Counted from the stretch's first letter, positions 17,982 to 27,223 are shown. The stretch: 36,713 bases of DNA from Alkalihalobacillus alcalophilus ATCC 27647 = CGMCC 1.3604 (GCF_000292245.2 NZ_ALPT02000043.1:1-36713); one strand, 5' to 3'. Notes: a model not told the origin generated them from the letters alone. Numbers and translations are program-made.

Positions 17982-19007
17982 TTAAATATTCCATTTCATG
18001 ACCGTTTTCCCCCATGGAGAAATTTGGTCTTCTTCAAAGGCAAACCTTATATCTTCAATCTTATTAACTTCTACGACTTTGGTCACTAAATGTTCTAGGT
18101 AGTGAATGACATCCTTATGTTCTTCAAGAAAGTTAACCGTATTGACAAAATCTGCTCGACCACTTCTACTTGAACCAAATAAAGTAAGACCTTTCTCCAA
18201 TACCATTCTTGTATTGATTCCCACTGGATCCTCACTAACACCTAATAAAGAAATTGAACCCATTGGCTTAACATGATCAATAATTTGGTCTATAGCCATT
18301 TCACTCCCCGGACCTCCAACACATTCAAATGCATGGTCAATTTCAAAGTCATTAGGGATATTATGAATGAGATATGCCTCATCAATAAAGGTAAAATAAT
18401 CGATTTTTTGCTTTGTTTTTCCAAAAACGACTATTTTCGCTTTAGGATAAAGTTTCTTCAATAGAACCGAAGTAATATAACCAAGGTTACCATCACCCCA
18501 GATTCCAATTGTTTCTTTCCTACCGTGCGACTTTAACTTAAATCGACTTATTCCATGCATTGCAACAGTCACTAATTCTAAAATTGAAGCGGTTGGATTG
18601 TTAAGTTCATCAAATAATGGAACAATACGATCGTGACGCATAAAAACATAATCTTGCATAAAGCCATCATAACCACTTGAACGAAAACGAGATGAACGTA
18701 TATAATTCTCATCCATATGTTCAACTTCTTCAACTGGTAAGTTTGGAATCATAACGACTGCTTGACCTACTTCAAATTCACCTTTTGGATCAAAAACAAC
18801 TTCTCCAATTCCTTCATGAATTAATGACATCGGTAACTTTTTCTCTAAGACTGCTGCATCACGTTTCCCTTGATAATACCTTTGATCAGCATTACAAACC
18901 GACAGATATTTTGGACGAACTATAACTTTACCCGAATTCAAATCACGAACTTTGTATGTCACTTCAAATTGTCCTGGATACACAAGGCGATAAACTTGAT
19001 TAATCAT
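17982..19007 (-). CDS. tarJ: Ribulose-5-phosphate reductase TarJ
   Basis: NADPH-dependent, alcohol-dehydrogenase-type enzyme that reduces ribulose-5-P to ribitol-5-P for TarI. It has the N-terminal zinc-site region VRPKYLSVCNADQRYYQG, the cofactor motif IGIWGDGNLGYITSVLLKK (about 170-188) and FECVGGPGSE. The start MINQVYRLVYPGQFEVTY matches TarJ proteins, and GAGGTG lies eight bases upstream; the frame could open 36 bases earlier, but only inside tarI. Its ATG overlaps the tarI stop (ATGATTAA), so the two are coupled. Confidence 0.92.
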   Translation of the reverse strand: MINQVYRLVYPGQFEVTYKVRDLNSGKVIVRPKYLSVCNADQRYYQGKRDAAVLEKKLPMSLIHEGIGEVVFDPKGEFEVGQAVVMIPNLPVEEVEHMDENYIRSSRFRSSGYDGFMQDYVFMRHDRIVPLFDELNNPTASILELVTVAMHGISRFKLKSHGRKETIGIWGDGNLGYITSVLLKKLYPKAKIVVFGKTKQKIDYFTFIDEAYLIHNIPNDFEIDHAFECVGGPGSEMAIDQIIDHVKPMGSISLLGVSEDPVGINTRMVLEKGLTLFGSSRSGRADFVNTVNFLEEHKDVIHYLEHLVTKVVEVNKIEDIRFAFEEDQISPWGKTVMKWNI

Positions 19008-19749
19008 TAAAAGACACCTCTTCTTCTGGATCCCTTTCCACAACTGAAGAGTCTTTTATAATTGCGTTAGCTACTTTCAAGTCAAATGGGGTTGTGATTT
19101 TTATATTAAAGACTTCTCCATCAACAAGATGAACAGCGTGACCTTTTAATAAACAGATCTTTGCGGCATCAGATAAGGTCTCTCTTTCCTCATCTGTTAA
19201 TTCTTCATACGCACCTTTAAGCATATTGATATTAAAACTTTGTGGCGTTTGACCTTGATACATATGGTCACGAATTGGTATATTCGTAATCTTCTCTTGA
19301 TTAGTCGACTCTACAATTGTATCAATCGCACCAATTACCGTATCCACTGCCCCATATTTCAAAGCCGCATCAATGTTTTCTTGAATAATACGATGGGTTA
19401 AAAATGGACGCACGGAATCGTGTGTTACAATAATATCATCTTCATTAAGACCAAAATTGGATTCTATATGGCGAATTCCGGCCATAATCGTTTCATTTCT
19501 TGTTGCACCACCTTCAATGACTTCTACCTTTGCGTGAGTGCTTAAATATTTATGAAGAATATCTTTTGTATAGTTCATCCATTTGGCCGGCACTATTATT
19601 AATAACTTATCAATATTAGCATTTAATAAAAACTTCTCAACTGTATGAATGATAATTGGAGTATCATTTAATGATAGAAACTGTTTCGGTAAATGAGTAT
19701 TTCCCATTCGGCTCCCACTACCACCAGCTAAAATTGCTGCATAGATCAC
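19000..19749 (-). CDS. tarI: Ribitol-5-phosphate cytidylyltransferase TarI
   Basis: Makes CDP-ribitol from CTP and ribitol-5-P. IspD/TarI fold motifs are clear: AAILAGGSGSRMG with PKQFL behind it, HDSVRPFL and QGQTPQSFN. The GTG start at 19749 gives MIYAAILAGG, as in other TarI proteins, and has AAAGGA eight bases upstream; an ATG three codons earlier lies on top of that site and is unlikely. It heads the tar operon, followed by tarJ, two polymer transferases and the pyruvyltransferase-family gene. Confidence 0.93.
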   Translation of the reverse strand: MIYAAILAGGSGSRMGNTHLPKQFLSLNDTPIIIHTVEKFLLNANIDKLLIIVPAKWMNYTKDILHKYLSTHAKVEVIEGGATRNETIMAGIRHIESNFGLNEDDIIVTHDSVRPFLTHRIIQENIDAALKYGAVDTVIGAIDTIVESTNQEKITNIPIRDHMYQGQTPQSFNINMLKGAYEELTDEERETLSDAAKICLLKGHAVHLVDGEVFNIKITTPFDLKVANAIIKDSSVVERDPEEEVSFND

Positions 19750-19819
19750 TGTTATCATCCTTTCTAAACTGTGTTATTTAAATATACACCAAATTAGTTT
19801 AACATAAAGATTCAGTTCT

Positions 19820-19828
19820 AGTATAGCA
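19820..19828 (-). promoter_or_regulatory. Possible extended -10 promoter of the tar operon
   Basis: Minus-strand TGCTATACT, a TG-extended -10 with no good -35, about 70 bases before tarI. The remainder of the gap to 20097 shows a short CCTCT/AGAGG hairpin (19848-19865) and nothing else I can identify. Confidence 0.4.
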
Positions 19829-20097
19829 AGAACATAGCTTCGAGGCACCTCTATTTCAACAGAGGAACATTCAAAAGCTGACATAATCACTTATGGTGAG
19901 AGTATTCACTTAAATATGTAGTTTTATGAAGAATTAAGGGAAGAAACAAAAAATGTTTAGCTCAATTTCATTGATTTAAACTATAAATATAAGCCGTACA
20001 AAGTATCATGTATAGTTGCTACAATTCCCTAAAATCCCTTTTTTCATTACGTTAATTTTCCCTATCTTAAATCGGCTAGCTAAAAAGCCTGCTTAAA

Positions 20098-20138
20098 AAA
20101 CCTGTCCCCCCTTAAAAGTTATATAGGGTTACAGGTTT
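20098..20138 (-). terminator. Terminator after the asparagine-synthetase-like gene
   Basis: AAACCTGT pairs with ACAGGTTT, with CCC/GGG inside, nine bases past the stop codon. The A/T flanks make it usable on both strands. Confidence 0.75.
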
Positions 20139-20146
20139 CATCAAAA

Positions 20147-22126
20147 TCATTTATTAATATTTGGTACTCTTTTAGAGAATGGGCTAGAAGTTGATATACA
20201 AAAGCTTGAATCTGTTTGAACCTCTCTAAAAATCAACCTTTCTATAATCATTGTACCAGCTCGACCCCAGTTCCATTTTTCACAGTCTCTTATTGTAACA
20301 ATCCTTATTGATATTTTAGCTGAACTTTCTTCAGCCCTAAAGGGGATTGAAATAGTATTACTTTCTCCCCACTGTGAAATATCCTCTTCAATAAATACAT
20401 TTTCATTTAGCAATACCTGATACTTCATTCTTCCTATATTTTTTTTGTTTTCATATGGTGACCTTACATTCAATAAGATTAGATAATCACGCTCTACTTT
20501 TGTTTGTAATTTATAATAACATTCGACAAATTCACCTTTTTTTGGATCATTCTTATTTATTAAAAATTTATTTGAAGATCTAGTTTTTTTAAATTTAAAC
20601 GATACATTGCTATTGAATTTAAATTCCTTCAGATCAAGTCCATAATTATCTACCTCTTCATTAATACGGTCAATAGGTTTTTCAATAGTATTAATTCCCC
20701 AATAATCTAAAATAGGCCAATTTGAACTAGTGATTTCTTTAAAGACACTATAGTTTTTTTTATGATTTTCAGAAACAGAAAGAAATAATTTCAGTATATG
20801 TCTACTATTAAACGGAATAAATGTATCGTGTGAAACGTCACTTTCCAACAGTAATTGAGCGTGCCAAATGCCCATCCGATACTCCCAATATAAAATATCA
20901 TACGGATCATAGTTATAAATATCTTTCATATTTACGTGTGAACTGTACTCATTAAAAAGACCTTGTATGGATTTATTATCGGTTGCATTTTTAGAATAAC
21001 AACTTGCCATTCCTTCAGAAGTTAATTCTCTTGGAAGCTTAATTTTCTCACGATAAAAATACCTACCTATTTCTAATATATTTGATCTTATATGGATAGA
21101 CTCATCAGAAAATTTCTCATAATAAAACTTAGCCAGTTTGAAATTATGTGGACGTAAGCTGTTTAAACTCATTATTTTCACGAAATCTGAAAAATCATTC
21201 TCTACTTCATCTACCCTTAAAGGTAAGAAAGAATGCTTTAGTCCGAGATTATAAACAATATCCTCTACAACATGTTTATCTATTTCTAAGGATTTGACTC
21301 TTTTTTTATCCTCTTTAAACACTTTATAATAAGTAAAGAAATCAATCTCGTTAGTTATTTCCTTACAAAGTGATAAAGTTGTTCTGCTATCCATTCCAGC
21401 TGTCAATGAAAAGATTATTTTTTTATCAAAATCAGCTGACAAGATACTAAATTGCTTTCTAACAGACTCACTAATTAATTCAGCTACTTCTTTAACAGGT
21501 TTTAAATTAAGATTTTCGCGTGGGAAAAACCTAATAGCCTTTTTCGTCTCTAAATCTAAGTATGTGTTTGGTGTTAGAAAATATATATTTTCATATGGCG
21601 TGTAATGACCCGGTATATAATATCCCCCAAACTCTTTCTTCCATTCATCTTTTATTTTGCTATCCTTTTTAGCTCTAGTTAAGTCTTTTACAATGTTTAC
21701 ATGAGACGCTATCACATTTTGATTCTTAGAATAAACTATCGATTTCAACCCAGTTGCATCAGATAAAACCTTAATTTCCCCTCTTAATTGATATACAATA
21801 ATATGCCTTCCTGATAAGTAATCTAGATAATCATAAAATTCATTATCTGATTTATTTAAACAAGCAAGCAATTTTTCAGCAATAAAACAAGTATCTGATG
21901 TATTATTTTTAACATCAATTGTATAACCAAGTAACACTAACCAATCTTCTCCATTTTTGCTTAATTCTAATTTATTAAGCGGATCATAAAACAAGTTAAA
22001 TTTTCCTAAACTTAACTTCTGCCACATACTATTAGGTACTTCTACATCCAAATCAGTAAGCAAATAGCCTCTTTTATATTTAATCTCATTATAATTAGAG
22101 ATAAAAATCCCTCCTAATTTAACCAT
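20147..22126 (-). CDS. Asparagine-synthetase-like amide ligase lacking the glutaminase cysteine
   Basis: The 659-residue protein has an N-terminal Ntn-like domain (about 1-200) that begins MVKLGGIF instead of the MCGIF needed for glutamine hydrolysis. Next is an ATP-pyrophosphatase domain with the PPi-loop variant FSLTAGMDSR (239-248), then an unassigned beta-rich C-terminal region (about 510-640). The family adenylates a carboxylate and attaches ammonia or an amine; similar genes in polysaccharide loci are linked to uronic-acid amidation. Without the cysteine, it must use free ammonia or another amine. It is a single-gene unit with its own terminator, between the tar and Kdo operons. The target is unknown; a uronic acid such as ManNAcA or Kdo is conceivable. 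Confidence 0.72.
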   Translation of the reverse strand: MVKLGGIFISNYNEIKYKRGYLLTDLDVEVPNSMWQKLSLGKFNLFYDPLNKLELSKNGEDWLVLLGYTIDVKNNTSDTCFIAEKLLACLNKSDNEFYDYLDYLSGRHIIVYQLRGEIKVLSDATGLKSIVYSKNQNVIASHVNIVKDLTRAKKDSKIKDEWKKEFGGYYIPGHYTPYENIYFLTPNTYLDLETKKAIRFFPRENLNLKPVKEVAELISESVRKQFSILSADFDKKIIFSLTAGMDSRTTLSLCKEITNEIDFFTYYKVFKEDKKRVKSLEIDKHVVEDIVYNLGLKHSFLPLRVDEVENDFSDFVKIMSLNSLRPHNFKLAKFYYEKFSDESIHIRSNILEIGRYFYREKIKLPRELTSEGMASCYSKNATDNKSIQGLFNEYSSHVNMKDIYNYDPYDILYWEYRMGIWHAQLLLESDVSHDTFIPFNSRHILKLFLSVSENHKKNYSVFKEITSSNWPILDYWGINTIEKPIDRINEEVDNYGLDLKEFKFNSNVSFKFKKTRSSNKFLINKNDPKKGEFVECYYKLQTKVERDYLILLNVRSPYENKKNIGRMKYQVLLNENVFIEEDISQWGESNTISIPFRAEESSAKISIRIVTIRDCEKWNWGRAGTMIIERLIFREVQTDSSFCISTSSPFSKRVPNINK

Positions 22127-22140
22127 TCTAATTTAATCAT
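22113..22140 (-). repeat. 14-bp tandem duplication over the start of the asparagine-synthetase-like gene
   Basis: ATGATTAAATTAGA is followed directly by ATGGTTAAATTAGG, duplicating the start codon. The first ATG opens an eight-codon frame that stops at a TAG inside the second copy; the second ATG is the one in frame with the gene. Confidence 0.6.
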
Positions 22141-22361
22141 ACCAAAAAAATAGTATTTTTGGAGGGGGTATTTTCAATCGTTTTATAGAATCAAAATTCA
22201 AAATCAAATACACTAGCATTTTATTCATATTATTGTTTAAAAAAGAAATATTACCATGCAAATACAACACATGCATTCGAGTCAATACACCCAGCTATTA
22301 AAATTACCCTCATTTTCAAATTCAGATCATTAAATATCTTACACTTCCCTATAAAATAAAA

Positions 22362-22381
22362 ACACCCGCATAAACGGGTGT
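22362..22381 (-). terminator. Terminator of the Kdo/kps operon
   Basis: ACACCCG and CGGGTGT form a perfect 7-bp stem with a six-base loop, 14 bases after the stop at 22395. On the minus strand TTTTATTTTAT follows. Confidence 0.9.
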
Positions 22382-22394
22382 CTTACCTAAATAA

Positions 22395-25349
22395 TCACTT
22401 CACAATCCCACACAACAATTCATCCATCACCCGCTCCACTTTCACCGATGCATCAAATTCAAATCCGCCGTCACTTAATTGTTTAGCTGCCCATTCCCAG
22501 CCTTCTTTTGATAAGGAATGCTTCTTAGTTTCGATTAAATGAGTGAGCGTATTCTTTAATTGTTCAAAATGCTCGGCGACGGGAATGCCTGCTTTTTCCC
22601 AAAAGGATTCAAATTCTACATATTTTATTGAAAGGGACGGTGTATTTAATAAGGCGGATTCAAATAGCATTGTACTATTAATGGAAACGACGATATCTGA
22701 ATGAGAGATTGCATCCATAGGCTCAAGGGGTAAATCTTTGTACCCTTCTAAATAAACATCCGGACATTTGGCTAACTTTGCTAATAATGGTTCGTCTAAT
22801 AATTTCTCGCCTAATGCTGGTGGTAGTCTTAAAATCAGTTGAAATTGATTTTGATTGATGATTTTCATTAAATCATCAATCATTTGATGCTGGGCCTGTC
22901 TCGCTTCTTTTTCATTATATTGGGAATCGAGAGGCTGCATGACAAATAAGATCGTTTTCTTATTTACAGAAAAACCAATTTGCTCAAAATACTCCTGTTT
23001 CGCAACGAATGGCTGATAGTCTTTGTATACATCGAATTTAGGGCTGCCTATATTGATGATTTTTTCACGTTCATAGCCTCTTGAACTGAAAATATCCTTT
23101 TGTAAATCTCCCCATGCTAACACATAATCGGTTACTGGGCGATTGATTCCGGTTATATAATCGACATAATACATCTCTCTTTTAGCAAAAACGGACTCAT
23201 GTGGGATTAAAATCGTTTTTAACTCTAACTCTTTACACACTTCGATAAATAAATGAATCGGGGCAATCCAATCTAAAGTGACCACGACCGCATCTACATC
23301 GATAAAATGAGTCCGCAGATAGTTTTTCATTTCTGCCTTGATTCTGTTTTTATTTTCACGAGTATAGGCAATGACCTTTGTGCGTTCTTTATGTTCATTG
23401 ACATCGATAAAAAATCGAAACGGAATAAAGTTCAGATCGGTTCTTTTCTCAATAATATCGATTAATCCGTTAGTCGAACGGTCAATCCAAGGCATATAGA
23501 GGACATTTAATTTATAATTTGAAAAAGGTTCAACCTGAGGCTGTTCAAGCAAAAGATAATCACCTTTAAATTGCTGCCATTCCAACTCATCTTTTATGGA
23601 TGACTTGGCGATTTCTTTTCTTGACTCATTTTTTTCGACTGTCATAAAGGAATGATGTACGGTTATGTTATAAAGCACGCCATTTATCGTTAGTTTTTTT
23701 AAATCCACTCTTTCCTGTTGCCATTGTAAAACAGTGGCCTCATTTTCTCCGTCCTTAACCAAAACGAACTCCCACACACCTTGGTCAAATTTGGGATGTT
23801 GATAAAAGATTTGTTTCGTTGTGACCGTATATTCAAGTTCAACTTCATCATGAATAGTCATATCTTTAGGCTTTAACTTATGAAAAATAGCTAATTTTTC
23901 ATTTCTTAAATACACATTAAAAGGGGTATTTAAATCATTTTTAGAATAAGTGAATTTCAATAGCATATTCCCAATTTTAGTAAAGCGAATTTCTTTTACA
24001 TGAACATCAAGATGGTCGGATCGATTGATTTCTTGCGGCTCTTCTATAGCAATATCCATTCCATTTATTTGGAGCATTTTCCCGACGAGTTGCTTAACTG
24101 ATTCCTGACAAGCATCTGGGTAAAAGATTTCTGCAAAATAGTCAAAGCGCAAATAATAGAGAAACTTCATGATTAATTCTTTATGAACCTTTCTTTCTAT
24201 TAATCTCTCGAAGTCCTTTATTAATTCAGTTGGAGTGACATGTTTGACAATTCCCTCGATATTGTAAAAAGCATCTCCTAATGTAATCACATTCTTATAC
24301 TGTTTTAATGCTTCAATTCCAACAGTAGAGTTAATCGTAATCACCATTTTTGAGTCTCTAATGAAGTCCGTTGTATTTCCATTTGAGACAAAATAACAAT
24401 GTTCTTTATACGTTTCACATATTTTTTTTATGGCTCCTAATTGCAGAGCAGCCCCGTCATTTTTAAAAAAGGGGTGAGCTTTAAAGACAATCTTTATATT
24501 CTTTTTATGTATTTGATTATATTGGAGAACGGCTGTTAACACATATAAGACGAGCTCCTTCATTTCTTTTATATAAGCAGAGTGGCTAATAATTTGTGAA
24601 TCGGTTTCTAACTGGAACGGAACAAACACATAATCAGACATCTCTAAATTTAATTTTGCTTCGCTCGTTGTTATATCATTTTCTTGGATTACGGTTCCTT
24701 CTTTATATAAGAGGCTTAATTCGTCGTCGACTTTAGCAAAATACGGTCGGTTCAAATACTTTATATACTTATCTTGTTCAATCGGATATTGTTCATAAAA
24801 TGCTCGCTCCCGTGGAACCGAATTTTCAGCGTTGACCCCATTTGCATCAATCATAAGTGTATACGGTCTAAAATAGCCATTCTCCATCACAATTAACTTT
24901 TTCTGGTGTTTTTTTGCATAATAGCTAATCGTTTTTGGAATATAACCGGCTCCCCAGACGATGAACATATCGATGCCATACTGCTCATCATAAATCTTTA
25001 AATTTTCTAAAATCCTCAGGACGTTATGTTTATAAATATGGCTTTTATCGACTTGATGTATCCTTCTTGTTTTCCTATCGTCAAATTCAACGATCTCTTC
25101 TATTTCATCTTTAGAAAAACGTTTGTATTCGGTAAAAGGGGTTTCTACATGACTTTTTAATGGTAATTGAAGTGCCTCGATCTTTAATTCATCGAATATG
25201 TTTAGATCCGTGATATTTTCTCTATATAAATAGAAACAATCGTTATGATTTCTTCTAAATTCATCGACGATTTTTTTTAAGAAGATCGGCTGACCGACAT
25301 ACTTATTTTTGATAGACATAAAGCTCAAACCATAGAAAAAAACATTCAT
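22395..25349 (-). CDS. Giant bifunctional transferase: KpsS-like domain, beta linker, second GT-B domain
   Basis: The 984-residue protein has three parts. Residues 1-430 match KpsS-type Kdo transferases: VMENGYFRPYTL (154-165), GVNAENSVPRE (171-181), FKAHPF (289-294), TINSTVGIEAL (338-348) and GDAFYNIEG (358-366). Residues about 440-600 look like an all-beta linker. Residues about 610-984 form a second GT-B unit with ILIPHESVFAKREMYY (713-728), YVLAWGDLQKD, INIGSPKFD and SINSTMLFESALLNTPSL (889-906). AAAGGAG precedes the ATG. It is the last gene of the operon and the best candidate to extend or cap the Kdo primer; the second donor is unknown. Confidence 0.78.
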   Translation of the reverse strand: MNVFFYGLSFMSIKNKYVGQPIFLKKIVDEFRRNHNDCFYLYRENITDLNIFDELKIEALQLPLKSHVETPFTEYKRFSKDEIEEIVEFDDRKTRRIHQVDKSHIYKHNVLRILENLKIYDEQYGIDMFIVWGAGYIPKTISYYAKKHQKKLIVMENGYFRPYTLMIDANGVNAENSVPRERAFYEQYPIEQDKYIKYLNRPYFAKVDDELSLLYKEGTVIQENDITTSEAKLNLEMSDYVFVPFQLETDSQIISHSAYIKEMKELVLYVLTAVLQYNQIHKKNIKIVFKAHPFFKNDGAALQLGAIKKICETYKEHCYFVSNGNTTDFIRDSKMVITINSTVGIEALKQYKNVITLGDAFYNIEGIVKHVTPTELIKDFERLIERKVHKELIMKFLYYLRFDYFAEIFYPDACQESVKQLVGKMLQINGMDIAIEEPQEINRSDHLDVHVKEIRFTKIGNMLLKFTYSKNDLNTPFNVYLRNEKLAIFHKLKPKDMTIHDEVELEYTVTTKQIFYQHPKFDQGVWEFVLVKDGENEATVLQWQQERVDLKKLTINGVLYNITVHHSFMTVEKNESRKEIAKSSIKDELEWQQFKGDYLLLEQPQVEPFSNYKLNVLYMPWIDRSTNGLIDIIEKRTDLNFIPFRFFIDVNEHKERTKVIAYTRENKNRIKAEMKNYLRTHFIDVDAVVVTLDWIAPIHLFIEVCKELELKTILIPHESVFAKREMYYVDYITGINRPVTDYVLAWGDLQKDIFSSRGYEREKIINIGSPKFDVYKDYQPFVAKQEYFEQIGFSVNKKTILFVMQPLDSQYNEKEARQAQHQMIDDLMKIINQNQFQLILRLPPALGEKLLDEPLLAKLAKCPDVYLEGYKDLPLEPMDAISHSDIVVSINSTMLFESALLNTPSLSIKYVEFESFWEKAGIPVAEHFEQLKNTLTHLIETKKHSLSKEGWEWAAKQLSDGGFEFDASVKVERVMDELLCGIVK

Positions 25350-25376
25350 TGCCGTTTCACTCCTTTAAAAACGAGG

Positions 25377-26099
25377 CTAATCGTTAAACATGGTTACATT
25401 AGTTAGCTTTACTCCGCGAGCTGCATACCCTACACGTTCCGCGGGTGAGTCGGGAGCCTCTGGGTATTGCACTGGCACCTTTTTAGATAAATCTCTTTTT
25501 GCATTTGACGAGGAATTGATTGATTTTTTCGTGTTTGTATTTTGATGGGATTTTTTTATAAAATTTTTTCGTTTTTTATAAATCGAGTACTTCCAACCTC
25601 TGTCGTGTTGCTGTGAGGATTTCTTTTGAGCATCCGTTTTTAAAATTAAATAGTCAGGAACGATGATTTTCTCTAATGTATCCTGAACATTACTCAACTG
25701 CTCTAAATATTCCGTCTCTTCAAACTTCAGATATACAAATACTTTTAGCTGTTTAAGTTTTCTTTGTTTCTGAAGCTCATTAAAGGAAACATGTAGGTGA
25801 AATCCTGAGAGTTGATAATGATATTGATTGCTTTCATCATAAAGATAAGCAAGATCTTCTCTGTTAAACTCATTATGATGAGGAATCAAATATTCTGTTT
25901 TATGTAACTCATCATATAAAATAAATTGGATTTGTTGCATGTGAGCGACATTTTTATGTTCGATAAAACAATACCCTCTTAATTCAAAACCATTTTCATC
26001 AAAAGCTACCTGCTCAATTTCATGAATAAAATGAGGATGGTTTGAGTCGACATTCGTTTTAGAAAGGAATGGATGGGCATTTTTATTAAGAGTGGTCAT
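25377..26099 (-). CDS. Accessory protein with a beta-domain like that of the TarL N-terminus
   Basis: 240 residues, no catalytic motif. Residues about 25-125 (VAFDENGFELRGYCFIEHKN, later YHYQLSGFHLHVSF) follow the same pattern as the N-terminal domain of the TarL-like protein in this window (ILHIKGYAYLEGV, later YKWAGFKGGINFS), suggesting a shared beta-sandwich. The C-terminal third is basic, low-complexity and probably disordered (KSHQNTNTKKSINSSSNAKR). It is packed between the KpsC-like module and the giant transferase and has GGAAGGG before its ATG, so it is probably a scaffold or acceptor-binding partner of those enzymes. Confidence 0.6.
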   Translation of the reverse strand: MTTLNKNAHPFLSKTNVDSNHPHFIHEIEQVAFDENGFELRGYCFIEHKNVAHMQQIQFILYDELHKTEYLIPHHNEFNREDLAYLYDESNQYHYQLSGFHLHVSFNELQKQRKLKQLKVFVYLKFEETEYLEQLSNVQDTLEKIIVPDYLILKTDAQKKSSQQHDRGWKYSIYKKRKNFIKKSHQNTNTKKSINSSSNAKRDLSKKVPVQYPEAPDSPAERVGYAARGVKLTNVTMFND

Positions 26100-26101
26100 C
26101 T

Positions 26102-27223
26102 TTATCCCTTCCTTTCTTCTAGCATTTCTAAACTAATTTGTTTCATCGCCGCCTCCATTGTGATCGGCTCGCCTGTTTGAACATCAACATACTTTGGATA
26201 TAAAAGATAAGCACCTGCAAAAACTTCTTCGATGGTGAGCTTTCTTTTTCTTCTTGATACAGGTTGTCTGTCATCTGTTAATCCCCAGCCAGAGTAAAAA
26301 GGGGCCCCAATCGTCGTAACCGGTATATGTCGAATTAAGGCTTCAAACCCAGCTAATGAAGTAATCGTGTAAACATGATCGATCGTTTGTAGAGCATCAT
26401 TTAAACGAATCGGTTCCTCCATGACATAAGCTATCTCTTTAACCTCATCTGGATTGGAATATAGCTTTCTTTTTCCATAAAGAACGTCAGGATGTGGTTT
26501 ATATATAATGTCAGCATCAGGGTTCTCCATTTTCGCTAACCGTACTAACTCATTATTCGTTATCGGCCGTTCACATCCTTTTTTTATAGAAGCATCATCT
26601 TCCACTTGGCCAATTACTAAAACTCGTTTGCGTGTCTTTTCTCCATAAATCTGCTCGATATCCTTTGGCAAAACATGGTTGTACTTACTAACGCCTAAAT
26701 TTTTCATTAATTCGATGCCATCCTTAGACCTTTTTAATAACTTCACATCTGCCTGAAAATCATAATGATTTAAAATTTCTTCTAAATCACTAGGTGAAGT
26801 CGCATCAAAATAAATCCCTTTAGAATCGATACTTAAAGAAAGGGGTTGTGCTTTCATGACGCCAAGGTTTTTCGAACGGATAAAGCCATCCTCGACTCGA
26901 AAAAAAGGAATCTTCTCGCTTTTAGCAAACTCGATAATGTTGTCATCTCTTTTCTCGTCACAACCCCAAATATAAAAGGCTTTTTTTTCATACTTCTTCA
27001 TTAAAAAGGACAAGAAGTTCATATGAACGGATGAAGGAATCAACTTTACTTCTTCATCAGATAAATAGTGGATCATAAACGATTTCTTCCAATTCGAAAA
27101 ACCGAATAAAAAGGCGATTGGTTGATGTTGCTTTTTATTCGGTTCGATTATCCAATAGCTAACCTTCAAATAGGACAACACGACTTTTAAAGTCCCTTTA
27201 ATAAATTCCTTTAATTTAACCAT
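26102..27223 (-). CDS. kpsC: Stand-alone KpsC-type beta-Kdo transferase module (C-module-like)
   Basis: In Gram-negative KpsC, two retaining modules add alternating beta-2,4 and beta-2,7 Kdo from CMP-Kdo. This 373-residue protein matches one module, closest in its blocks to the C-terminal (2,7) type: FFRVEDGFIRS (107-117), PLSLSIDSKGIYFDATSPS (127-145), VIGQVEDDASI (203-213), YKPHPDV (241-247), TITSLAGFEAL (286-296) and PFYSGWGLTDDR (308-319). All catalytic-region motifs look intact. It overlaps the preceding kpsC-like gene by eight bases. Linkage specificity is by motif likeness only. Confidence 0.85.
   Translation of the reverse strand: MVKLKEFIKGTLKVVLSYLKVSYWIIEPNKKQHQPIAFLFGFSNWKKSFMIHYLSDEEVKLIPSSVHMNFLSFLMKKYEKKAFYIWGCDEKRDDNIIEFAKSEKIPFFRVEDGFIRSKNLGVMKAQPLSLSIDSKGIYFDATSPSDLEEILNHYDFQADVKLLKRSKDGIELMKNLGVSKYNHVLPKDIEQIYGEKTRKRVLVIGQVEDDASIKKGCERPITNNELVRLAKMENPDADIIYKPHPDVLYGKRKLYSNPDEVKEIAYVMEEPIRLNDALQTIDHVYTITSLAGFEALIRHIPVTTIGAPFYSGWGLTDDRQPVSRRKRKLTIEEVFAGAYLLYPKYVDVQTGEPITMEAAMKQISLEMLEERKG

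Noticed and set aside
22127..22394. Riboswitch or structured leader before the asparagine-synthetase-like gene
   Set aside because: Apart from the short duplication and the kps terminator I see no paired structure or known aptamer pattern.
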